This document shows positions 6,880 through 13,440 of a stretch of 20,401 bases of DNA, piece after piece (the first letter of the stretch is position 1; each line of letters starts with the position of its first letter). The notes under the pieces were generated by a model. That model saw only the letters and a list, made by a program, of their open reading frames with translations. It had not been told where the DNA came from and ran no database searches. Where the stretch lies: NCBI GenBank assembly GCA_018883625.1, contig JAHLFV010000064.1, positions 1-20,401 on the forward strand, in the 5' to 3' direction. Made by a program: the position numbers and the translations under genes. Origin of the DNA: Candidatus Treponema excrementipullorum (lineage in GTDB: Bacteria; Spirochaetota; Spirochaetia; Treponematales; Treponemataceae).

Positions 6880-6924
6880 GCGCAGGAAAACACTTTATCT
6901 ATTGCGAAAAACGATTTCCTGCGC
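6880..6924. repeat. Perfect 10-bp inverted repeat with 25-base loop
   Basis: GCGCAGGAAA (6880-6889) pairs with TTTCCTGCGC (6915-6924). It begins 2 bases after the preceding hairpin, so the two stems could stack. Its right arm is the left boundary of repeat copy B. A T-run (AATTTTTTATT) starts about 8 bases later. Possible roles are a terminator or a recombination border. Confidence 0.65.
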
Positions 6925-7003
6925 TGGAAAGCAATTTTTTATTATAAATATGTACGGAAAGGCGGCGGATATTTTATTTTGGGAATCCGTAAGGAGCCGC
7001 AAT
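6921..7003. repeat. Dispersed ~80-bp repeat, copy B
   Basis: This is homologous to 3649-3728. In copy A the first bases are the final codons of the ATP-grasp gene. Here the same codons (GCGCTGGAAAGC AATTTT) stand without their gene, so this copy looks like a leftover of recombination or duplication. It overlaps the end of the small minus-strand relic. Confidence 0.75.
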
Positions 7004-7096
7004 AATCCAATCAAATTTTCCCGGATGGGTTTTGCGATACCGTGCGTACTGTTCCCGTGATGCAAATACAAAGCCTGTTTGTTCTTTTTTATCCAT
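6974..7096 (-). pseudogene. 40-codon minus-strand relic (or micro-gene) ending ...APYGFPK
   Basis: From ATG 7096-7094 to TAA 6976-6974 the minus strand reads MDKKEQTGFVFASREQ, then a continuous, protein-like stretch (YARYRKTHPGKFDWI) ending IAAPYGFPK. The composition is far more natural than antisense noise. There is no ribosome binding site and a stop lies 8 codons upstream, so it is probably the 3' part of a gene that lost its 5' end. The same C-terminal codons, shifted by one base, occur on the minus strand of repeat copy A. Its start overlaps the candidate start of the half-size hsdS on the opposite strand. Family unknown. Confidence 0.45.
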
Positions 7097-7781
7097 GACA
7101 AAAAAACTTGACTTTCAAAGCCTTTGCTTTCATAATGTATGCATGACAGTTCAAGGTGCTGCAAAAAACACAGAAGAATTTCTCCTGGGGGATATTACCC
7201 GGTTCCGGAGCGGTCTGGTGCTGCGGAGGAAAGAAGCAAAAGAAAAAACGGAATTTCAATATCCGTTGCTTACTTTGCAGTCCATGAATCCGAAAGGGAG
7301 AATTGACCATGATTCCCTGAAACCTTTCTGGGCAGCGGAGGCTTTGAATCCCGAATACCTGACACGGCCCGGGGAAATCGTACTCAGGCTTACGGCGCCT
7401 TATACGGCTGTTCTCATAACAGAAGTCACGAAAGGAATCGTTGTCTCTTCAAATTTCATAATCATTACCTGCCGGGAGGAAAAAACAATACCGGAATACC
7501 TTGCGTGGCTTTTGAATACGCCGTGTTTTAAAAGGCAGATTTACAAGGCGGCTTCCGGCAATATGTTGGAAGCAGTGACCGGCGCCGTCTTTGCCAAAGT
7601 AAGGGTAACCCTGCCGCCCCTGATCCTGCAGCAAAAAATAGCCCGTCTGAAAGATTTGTCCCAAAAAGAATGTGAGCTTCTCAGACGGTTGGCGGCAGAA
7701 AAAGAAAAATTATACCGGCGGACAATCGACAGAATACAACGGGGAGAAATTTCCGTGAGAGGAGTAAATAATGACCAGTAG
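7095..7781 (+). CDS. hsdS: Half-size type I restriction specificity subunit (single TRD HsdS-like)
   Basis: About 228 residues, half the length of a normal HsdS. It contains one target-recognition domain: 'FLLGDITRFRSGLVLRRKEAK' (start shown here as FLLGDITRFRSGLVL), 'YPLLTLQSMNP', 'GEIVLRLTAPYTAV', 'IPEYLAWLLNTPCFKRQIY', 'GAVFAKVRVTLPPLILQQKI', and then one conserved helix (KECELLRRLAAEKEKLYRR). Half-subunits of this kind can dimerise to form a two-TRD specificity subunit. The start is uncertain: ATG 7095 and ATG 7143 are both possible and neither has a clear RBS. An upstream TTG at 7032 only adds residues antisense to the relic at 6974-7096. The 3' end overlaps hsdM by 11 bases, implying translational coupling. 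It lacks the two-TRD layout of the second hsdS at 12213. Confidence 0.8.
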   Translation: MTKKLDFQSLCFHNVCMTVQGAAKNTEEFLLGDITRFRSGLVLRRKEAKEKTEFQYPLLTLQSMNPKGRIDHDSLKPFWAAEALNPEYLTRPGEIVLRLTAPYTAVLITEVTKGIVVSSNFIIITCREEKTIPEYLAWLLNTPCFKRQIYKAASGNMLEAVTGAVFAKVRVTLPPLILQQKIARLKDLSQKECELLRRLAAEKEKLYRRTIDRIQRGEISVRGVNNDQ

Positions 7782-9300
7782 AGAACAAATCCAGCAAACT
7801 TTATGGAAAGCCTGCGACAGCTTCCGGGGAAAAATCGACAGTTCCCGGTACAAGGATTACATTCTTTCCATGCTCTTTGTCAAATATTTGAGCGACGTTT
7901 CAAAGGAAAAGTACGAACAGTACAGCAGACAGTATGACGGCGACGAACAGCGCATACAGCGGGCAATGAGCCGGGAACGGTTCGCCATTGACAAAGAATC
8001 TTCCTTTGACTACCTGTACAGCTCCCGGAACGATCCGGAAATCGGACAAAAGATAAATATAGCCCTGTCCCTTATCGAGGAACACAACAGCGGCAAACTG
8101 CGGAATGTCTTCCGGGCAATAGATTTTAATTCCCAGGTGGATTTTGGAGAAGTGAGGGAAAAAAACGCCACCCTCAAAAACCTGCTGGAAGACTTTAACG
8201 CCCTGGATTTGCGGCCCTCCCGGCTGGGATCTGCCGACATCATCGGGGATGCCTATGAATACATGTTAGCCAACTTTGCTTCCGACGCAGGGAAAAAGGG
8301 TGGAGAGTTTTTTACGCCCAGTCAGGTGTCGGAACTGATTGCCTCTTTGGTGGAACCACAGGAAAACGACCGTATTTACGATCCCACCTGCGGCAGCGGC
8401 GGCCTTCTGCTGAAAGCCTGCAAGAAAGTGCCTTCCGGCAAGGTTGCAGTGTACGGACAGGAGCTGAATGCCCAAACCTGGGCGCTGTGTACTATGAATA
8501 TGTTCCTTCACGGTGTGGACGACGCCCGCATCCGTCAGGGAGACACCTTGTCCAATCCCCAGCATACTGAAAACGACAAACTCATGAAGTTTCAGGTGGT
8601 GGTGGCAAATCCTCCTTTCAGTTTAGATAAATGGGACAGCGGGTTCCTTGTCCTGGCAACTCCGGACGCCAAGGGTAAAACAAAAATGAGTGCTTCCCTT
8701 GACCCCTATAAGCGCTTTGAACTGGGTGTTCCTCCCGCATCAAAGGGGGATTACGCCTTTGTACTTCACATGATTGCAAGCCTTGACGAAGAAAAAGGCC
8801 GCATGGCCATTGTATTGCCTCACGGGGTTTTGTTCCGTGGAGCTTCCGAAGGAATTATCCGCCGGCAGCTGATAGAACTGAATCTTTTGGATGCAGTTAT
8901 CGGCCTGCCTGCCAACCTGTTTTACGGTACCGGCATTCCTGCCTGTATTTTGGTGTTCAAGAAAAACCGCTCCTGTAAAGACGTGCTGTTTATCGACGCA
9001 TCCGGGGAAGGCAACTACGAAAAAGGCAAAAACCAAAATATCCTGCGGAATGAAGACATTGCCCGGATTCTGGAGGCATACAAAAAGCGGACAGACATTG
9101 AAAAATACTCCCATGTGGCAACTTTTGAAGAAATCAAAGAAAACGATTTTAACCTGAACATTCCCCGGTACGTGGACACCTTTGAAGAAGAGGCTCCCGT
9201 GGACATAGAAGAAGTGCAGAAAAACATCGCCGGCATTGAAGCGGAACTGGTGCAGGTACAGTCCCAGATGAAAAAATATCTAGAGGAGTTGGGGCTATGA
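7771..9300 (+). CDS. hsdM: Type I restriction-modification DNA methyltransferase subunit HsdM
   Basis: This 509-residue N6-adenine methyltransferase has an N-terminal HsdM helical domain ('LWKACDSFRGKIDSSRYKDY'), then 'GGEFFTPSQVSELIASL' (178-194). The SAM-binding motif I is 'DPTCGSGG' (204-211) and catalytic motif IV is 'NPPF' (280-283). 'KGRMAIVLPHGVLFR' and 'GLPANLFYGTGIPACILVF' are standard C-terminal blocks. With two HsdM and one HsdS it methylates the host recognition site and protects it from HsdR. ATG 7771 follows GAGAGGAG (7758-7765). It overlaps the half hsdS upstream (11 bp) and rhuM downstream (ATGA). GC is visibly higher than in the CBASS genes that follow. Confidence 0.97.
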   Translation: MTSREQIQQTLWKACDSFRGKIDSSRYKDYILSMLFVKYLSDVSKEKYEQYSRQYDGDEQRIQRAMSRERFAIDKESSFDYLYSSRNDPEIGQKINIALSLIEEHNSGKLRNVFRAIDFNSQVDFGEVREKNATLKNLLEDFNALDLRPSRLGSADIIGDAYEYMLANFASDAGKKGGEFFTPSQVSELIASLVEPQENDRIYDPTCGSGGLLLKACKKVPSGKVAVYGQELNAQTWALCTMNMFLHGVDDARIRQGDTLSNPQHTENDKLMKFQVVVANPPFSLDKWDSGFLVLATPDAKGKTKMSASLDPYKRFELGVPPASKGDYAFVLHMIASLDEEKGRMAIVLPHGVLFRGASEGIIRRQLIELNLLDAVIGLPANLFYGTGIPACILVFKKNRSCKDVLFIDASGEGNYEKGKNQNILRNEDIARILEAYKKRTDIEKYSHVATFEEIKENDFNLNIPRYVDTFEEEAPVDIEEVQKNIAGIEAELVQVQSQMKKYLEELGL

Positions 9301-10307
9301 GCAGCGAACCGGCACACACAGGAAAGATTCTGATTTATCAAAACGAAAAGGGCGACACCAAAATCGATGTCTACTTTGAAGAAGATACGATTTGGATGAC
9401 CCAGCGCGCCATGGCGGAACTTTATCGGGTGACACCTCAAAATATCACCACACACATTAAGCACATCTATGAAGAAGGAGAATTGGATCGGACGTCAACT
9501 TGTAAGAATTACTTACAAGTTCAGACGGAAGGAAATCGTCGAATTCACCGGGATACCCAATTCTACAATCTGGACATGATTCTTGCGGTGGGGTACCGGG
9601 TACGCAGCCATGTGGGAATCCATTTCCGCCGGTGGGCAAGCGGTGTTTTGACCGAGTATATGAAGAAAGGTTTTGCCCTTAACGACGAGCGGCTGCGCAA
9701 TCCGAAGGAATTCGGCGCCGATTACTTTGACGAATTGCTGGAGCGCATCCGGGATATCCGCGCCAGCGAGAAACGGGTGTATCGAAAAGTCAAAGATATA
9801 TTTGCCCTTTCGGTGGATTACGACAGTAAAAGCGAAATTGCCCAAAACTTTTTCAAGTCGGTGCAGAACAAGCTGGAATATGCGGCAACGGGATACACGG
9901 CGCCGGAACTCATTGCCCGGCGCGCCGACGCCGCAAAGGACAACATGGGGCTGACCTCTTTTAAAGGGGCGAAAGTGCGCCGGGGCGATGTGACGGTGGC
10001 AAAAAACTACATGACGCAGGAAGAAATCAGCACATTGAATCTCATTGTGAATATGTATCTCGATTATGCGGAACTGCAGGCAAAAAACCGCAAACCCGTG
10101 TATATGGCGGACTGGGAAAACAGGCTTGCCGATTTTCTGCGTTTTAACGGCCGGGAAGTGTTGGAACATTTTGGAACGGTCAAGCGGGAACTGGCGGAAA
10201 AACTGGCACTGGAGCAATATGAACTCTTTGACACCCACCGCCGGTCTTTGGAATCGGCAGACGATATAGACGAACTGACCGCAGACGTAAAGCGGATAAA
10301 AGGATAA
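9297..10307 (+). CDS. rhuM: RhuM-family protein
   Basis: This 336-residue protein belongs to the virulence RhuM family, first named in Salmonella SPI-3. Characteristic blocks are 'IDVYFEEDTIWMTQRAMAEL' (N-terminal helix-turn-helix-like region), 'TPQNITTHIKHIYEEGEL', the central 'YNLDMILAVGYRVRSHVGIH' followed by 'FRRWASGVLTEYM', 'GFALNDERL' and a C-terminal region with 'YMTQEEISTLNLIVNMYLDY' and 'ADWENRLADFL'. RhuM genes are very often found inside type I RM loci. Their molecular role is unproven, and DNA binding or toxin-like activity is suspected. The ATG overlaps the hsdM stop (ATGA), so translation is coupled. A perfect 10-bp inverted repeat lies inside the gene (9497-9521). Confidence 0.93.
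   Translation: MSSEPAHTGKILIYQNEKGDTKIDVYFEEDTIWMTQRAMAELYRVTPQNITTHIKHIYEEGELDRTSTCKNYLQVQTEGNRRIHRDTQFYNLDMILAVGYRVRSHVGIHFRRWASGVLTEYMKKGFALNDERLRNPKEFGADYFDELLERIRDIRASEKRVYRKVKDIFALSVDYDSKSEIAQNFFKSVQNKLEYAATGYTAPELIARRADAAKDNMGLTSFKGAKVRRGDVTVAKNYMTQEEISTLNLIVNMYLDYAELQAKNRKPVYMADWENRLADFLRFNGREVLEHFGTVKRELAEKLALEQYELFDTHRRSLESADDIDELTADVKRIKG
9497..9521. repeat. Perfect 10-bp inverted repeat inside rhuM
   Basis: AACTTGTAAG (9497-9506) and CTTACAAGTT (9512-9521) are perfectly inverted around AATTA. It encodes the conserved 'TSTCKNYLQVQ' block, so protein constraint could produce it by chance, but the perfection is notable. Confidence 0.6.
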
Positions 10308-10317
10308 GGGGGGAAAA

Positions 10318-11322
10318 ATGATAACAACCACAAAGACAGCTTTTGATTTTTTTATGAAGAATATAGTAAATCTGGATTCGAGTACAGTCTCAAATGCCAG
10401 AAAGAGTCGGGACAACTTATTGGAAAAGATTCAGGGTTTTTCCGGCGCGGATGATTTTTTTGATTTGTGCAGTGACTTTAATGTTCATTTTGGCTCTTTT
10501 GCCAGAAAAACAAAATGTAGGGAACTGGATGATATTGATTTAATGATTGGGATAAGTGCTAATGGGGCAACATATAATTCTTTTGATAATTGGGACGAAG
10601 TCAGAATAAATGCTAATCAAAAAGAGCAAATACAGGTTGATTGTATGAATGATGATGGAACGCTCAATAGCACTAAGGTAATCAATAAATTTAAAGAGAA
10701 ATTGAAATCCGTAAACGATTATTCCCGTTCTGAACTTCATAAAAATGGTGAGGCTGTTACATTAACCCTTAAATCCCGGGTTTGGAATTTCGATATTGTA
10801 CCATGTTTTTATACGGTAAAAGAATTTAATGGTAGGTCATATTACCTGATTCCAAATGGGAAAGGGAATTGGAAGAAAACAGATCCTACTATTGATAGAG
10901 AGTATGTGAAACAAGCAAATAAAAATAGCAATGGTCATATTTTGGAGTTGATTCGACTTTGCAAAAAATGGAACACAGTAAAAAATGTAAAGACAATGCC
11001 TTCATATTTACTGGAGACAATGATTATTAATTTTATCGAATCACACAAGCCAACAGATAATGATATTAAAATGCTCTTTAAAAAAACTCTAGATTATATA
11101 GCTGCAGGAATTTGGAGTCCTGTATGTGATATGAAAAAAATTGAAGGCGATATCAATACCATTAAATCAAATGATAGGCAGAATATTTGCGAAAAAGCAC
11201 GAACTGATTTTGAAAAAGTAAAGCAGGCCATAATTTACGATGAAATTTTAAATAGTCAGGAAGATGCGATTAAAATATGGGGAGAAATTTTTGGAGGAGA
11301 TTTTCCCAAATATGATCAGTAG
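10318..11322 (+). CDS. CD-NTase (SMODS-domain cyclic oligonucleotide synthase), CBASS
   Basis: This 334-residue nucleotidyltransferase of the DNA polymerase beta-like superfamily carries the full active site: the GS motif 'HFGSFARKT' (G59, S60), the metal-binding aspartates in 'DDIDLMIGI' (D72, D74) and the third aspartate in 'NFDIVPCF' (D159). The SMODS/OAS-like helical half follows ('HILELIRLCKKWN', 'MPSYLLETMIINFI'). In CBASS, phage infection triggers such enzymes to make cyclic di- or trinucleotides that activate an effector. It starts at ATG 10318 after a G-rich RBS (GGGGGG), 10 bases after rhuM, and overlaps the effector gene by 11 bases. It is clearly more AT-rich than hsdM and hsdR, which suggests a separate origin. 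No Cap2/Cap3 or HORMA/TRIP13 genes are present, so this is a minimal (type I) CBASS. Confidence 0.93.
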   Translation: MITTTKTAFDFFMKNIVNLDSSTVSNARKSRDNLLEKIQGFSGADDFFDLCSDFNVHFGSFARKTKCRELDDIDLMIGISANGATYNSFDNWDEVRINANQKEQIQVDCMNDDGTLNSTKVINKFKEKLKSVNDYSRSELHKNGEAVTLTLKSRVWNFDIVPCFYTVKEFNGRSYYLIPNGKGNWKKTDPTIDREYVKQANKNSNGHILELIRLCKKWNTVKNVKTMPSYLLETMIINFIESHKPTDNDIKMLFKKTLDYIAAGIWSPVCDMKKIEGDINTIKSNDRQNICEKARTDFEKVKQAIIYDEILNSQEDAIKIWGEIFGGDFPKYDQ

Positions 11323-12229
11323 TATTTTTGAAAAACAAAATAATGTTTTTCTGCTTAAATGCCTATTAACACAAAGGATAGAATATAGTAAAGCCAAAAG
11401 AATTGCATATATCAGGGTTTGTTTGACTCTGAGCTTTTTCATCTTTTCAGTTATAGCAAATATTTTTACTTGTGATTTACTATCCTCTATATGTGGCTTA
11501 TTTGCTGTTATTATAATCGTTGTTAACAAATATACCTCCATACAAATTAAAAATCAAAAGAAACATGCGGCAGCTATACAACAGTATGTAGATGTATCAC
11601 TATATTCTGAAATCGCTCAAGGAGATAAATCTGAGTGGGGAGACTTACCGGCTAAAAGTGAAGTCATACAAAGTATAAGCAAATATGATTGTACCGATTT
11701 ATCTGAGTTTAGAAATTGGTATAATGATTACAGCTCTTTTTCGAGTGAATATCAAATATTTTATTCCCAGAAAGAAAATATCAGATGGAGTGATAACTTA
11801 CTTAAATCATATTTCTGTTTTTTAATTTTTATTTCTGCTGTTGCCACGATACTATCGTTTGGTATTTTTATACTTTTCAATCCTTCTCTAATAAAATTCT
11901 TAGCTGTTTGTTCTTGGATTGTTCCCATAATAGAGTATACAGCTACCAACTGCATGGCAATTAAAAAAAATTTGCACACATTTACAAATATTTGTAATTA
12001 CTGTAATGAGATAGAAAAGCAATTACCTTCTGCTAATTCGGCAAAAATAAAAAAGAAACTCATTAAGTTGCAATATAAGATTCGTACAAGCAGAGAAGAA
12101 AGCTTCCTTGTTCCGGATTGGTTTTATCAATTACTAAAAAAATCACAACAAAAAAATGAAGATCGTATTGCGAATATTATGGCAGAAGAAAATACAAGAA
12201 AGGAAGGTAGCCATGAATCCAAAAATTAA
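11312..12229 (+). CDS. S-4TM family putative pore-forming effector (CBASS effector)
   Basis: This 305-residue membrane protein has the S-4TM layout. An N-terminal 'IFEKQNNVFLLKCLLTQR' plus 'YSKAKR' block precedes two spans (~33-52 and 55-72). A cytosolic middle with 'SLYSEIAQGD', 'FRNWYND' and 'SQKENIRWSDNLLKSY' follows, then two more spans (~165-189 and 193-210), and a tail with 'RTSREESFLVPDWFYQLL'. Members are thought to open the inner membrane on binding the nucleotide signal, killing the infected cell. I chose ATG 11312 because GGAGGAGA (11293-11300) precedes it and because the family begins just before the 'KQN' block; an in-frame ATG at 11264 is less likely. It overlaps the CD-NTase stop by 11 bases and the next hsdS start by 17 bases. 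Confidence 0.9.
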   Translation: MISSIFEKQNNVFLLKCLLTQRIEYSKAKRIAYIRVCLTLSFFIFSVIANIFTCDLLSSICGLFAVIIIVVNKYTSIQIKNQKKHAAAIQQYVDVSLYSEIAQGDKSEWGDLPAKSEVIQSISKYDCTDLSEFRNWYNDYSSFSSEYQIFYSQKENIRWSDNLLKSYFCFLIFISAVATILSFGIFILFNPSLIKFLAVCSWIVPIIEYTATNCMAIKKNLHTFTNICNYCNEIEKQLPSANSAKIKKKLIKLQYKIRTSREESFLVPDWFYQLLKKSQQKNEDRIANIMAEENTRKEGSHESKN

Positions 12230-13418
12230 ACAGCGAATCGAACAAATCCGGCGGGGTGAAGTGCCAGAAGGGTATAAAAAAACAAAAGCAGGCATTCTCC
12301 CTGCTGATTGGGATTTTCATATGCTTGGAGAATGCCTTATCCGTGTGGAGAAACCGGTTGAGGTTAAGCCTAACGAATTGTACACGCAAATCGGTATCCG
12401 TTCCCACGGAAAAGGCCTTTTCTATAAAGAACCCGTTACAGGCGCAGCACTGGGAAATAAGTCTGTTTTTTGGATTGAGCCGGACTGCTTTATCGTGAAT
12501 ATTGTTTTCGCATGGGAACAGGCAATCGGGAAGACCACACAATCTGAAGTAGGAATGATTGGTTCACACCGTTTCCCGATGTATCGTCCTATAAATAATC
12601 TAGTTAATATCGATTATTTGATTTCTTTCTTTTTAACACAGCGTGGAACAGATATTCTAGAAGCTGCATCTCCGGGCGGAGCAGGGCGTAATAAAACATT
12701 GGGACAAGAACGTTTTCTAAAAAGTAAAATTTTAATGCCCCCTCTTCCCGAACAGCAAAAAATCGCTGATATTCTTACCGCTCAGGACAAAGTGATTGAG
12801 TTAAAGGAACAGCTCCTTGCCCAAAAACAGCAACAGAAAAAGTACCTGATGCAACAGCTTTTAACAGGTAAAAAACGCCTGCCGGGTTTTTTTAAAAGTT
12901 GGAAGACAGTAGAATTAGGAGAAATCTTTAATTATATACAGCCAACTGCTTATTTGGTTAAGACGACTGATTATGACGATTCATATAAGACCCCAGTATT
13001 GACTGCTGGAAAAACTTTCATTTTAGGCTACACTAATGAAACTGAGGGTGTTTTTACTAAAGTGCCAGTGGTAATATTTGACGATTTTACAACGGCAACA
13101 AAATATGTGGACTTTCCTTTTAAAGTAAAGTCGTCAGCAATGAAAATTCTAACGATTAAGGGTGGATTTAGCATAGTTTTTGCATACGAAGCAATGCAGT
13201 TAATCAAGTTTACTGTGGGTGGTCACGAAAGACACTGGATATCTAAGTATAGTTGTTTAACAATTGACATTCCAGATATAGAAGAACAAACCGCCATTGC
13301 CGAAATCCTTTCTGCAGCTGATCGTGAAATCGATCTGCTCCGGAAGGACATCGAACAGGAAAAACAAAAGAAAAAAGCCCTGATGCAGCTGTTGCTGACG
13401 GGAATTGTGAGGGTATAA
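12213..13418 (+). CDS. hsdS: Type I restriction specificity subunit HsdS (two TRDs)
   Basis: This 401-residue HsdS has the usual duplicated layout. TRD1 follows 'VPEGYKKTKAGILPADWD' and ends in 'PPLPEQQKIADILTAQDKVI'. The central conserved helix runs 'ELKEQLLAQKQQQKKYLMQQ' with 'LLTGKKRLPGF'. TRD2 opens with 'WKTVELGEIFNYIQP', and the distal helix is 'IEEQTAIAEILSAADREIDL' through 'KKKALMQLLLTGIVRV'. It sets the DNA target recognised by the HsdM/HsdR complex. I place the start at ATG 12213, with AGGAAGG at 12201-12207; an in-frame ATG at 12156 lies deep in the effector gene. The 17-bp overlap with the effector means both probably depend on the same transcript and on translational coupling. 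TRD1 coding DNA is AT-rich, common for exchangeable recognition domains. Confidence 0.95.
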   Translation: MNPKIKQRIEQIRRGEVPEGYKKTKAGILPADWDFHMLGECLIRVEKPVEVKPNELYTQIGIRSHGKGLFYKEPVTGAALGNKSVFWIEPDCFIVNIVFAWEQAIGKTTQSEVGMIGSHRFPMYRPINNLVNIDYLISFFLTQRGTDILEAASPGGAGRNKTLGQERFLKSKILMPPLPEQQKIADILTAQDKVIELKEQLLAQKQQQKKYLMQQLLTGKKRLPGFFKSWKTVELGEIFNYIQPTAYLVKTTDYDDSYKTPVLTAGKTFILGYTNETEGVFTKVPVVIFDDFTTATKYVDFPFKVKSSAMKILTIKGGFSIVFAYEAMQLIKFTVGGHERHWISKYSCLTIDIPDIEEQTAIAEILSAADREIDLLRKDIEQEKQKKKALMQLLLTGIVRV

Positions 13419-13435
13419 GGAGGGGTATAAGGAGG
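13411..13435 (+). repeat. Tandem 12-bp duplication giving two ribosome binding sites
   Basis: GGGTATAAGGAG occurs twice head to tail (13411-13422 and 13423-13434), spanning the hsdS stop codon and the leader of the HAD gene. It creates two AAGGAGG sites, the second 5 bases before ATG 13441. A change in copy number would alter spacing but not the reading frame of either gene. Confidence 0.85.
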
Positions 13436-13440
13436 TAACT

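Noticed and set aside
7032..7094. TTG start at 7032 for the half-size hsdS
   Set aside because: The extra residues are antisense to the coding-like minus-strand relic, do not resemble HsdS, and there is no RBS.
6895..7164. An 89-codon minus-strand frame in the gap before hsdS
   Set aside because: It is in a different frame from the protein-like 6974-7096 relic and lacks natural composition across most of its length.
9513..10415. A 300-codon minus-strand frame antisense to rhuM
   Set aside because: It is antisense of a well-recognised gene in GC-richer DNA, is rich in F, H and I, and has no family features.
10318..12229. Type II or III CBASS (with Cap2/Cap3 or HORMA/TRIP13)
   Set aside because: The neighbouring genes are RM subunits, RhuM and a HAD phosphatase; no E1/E2, JAB, HORMA or AAA+ partner is present.
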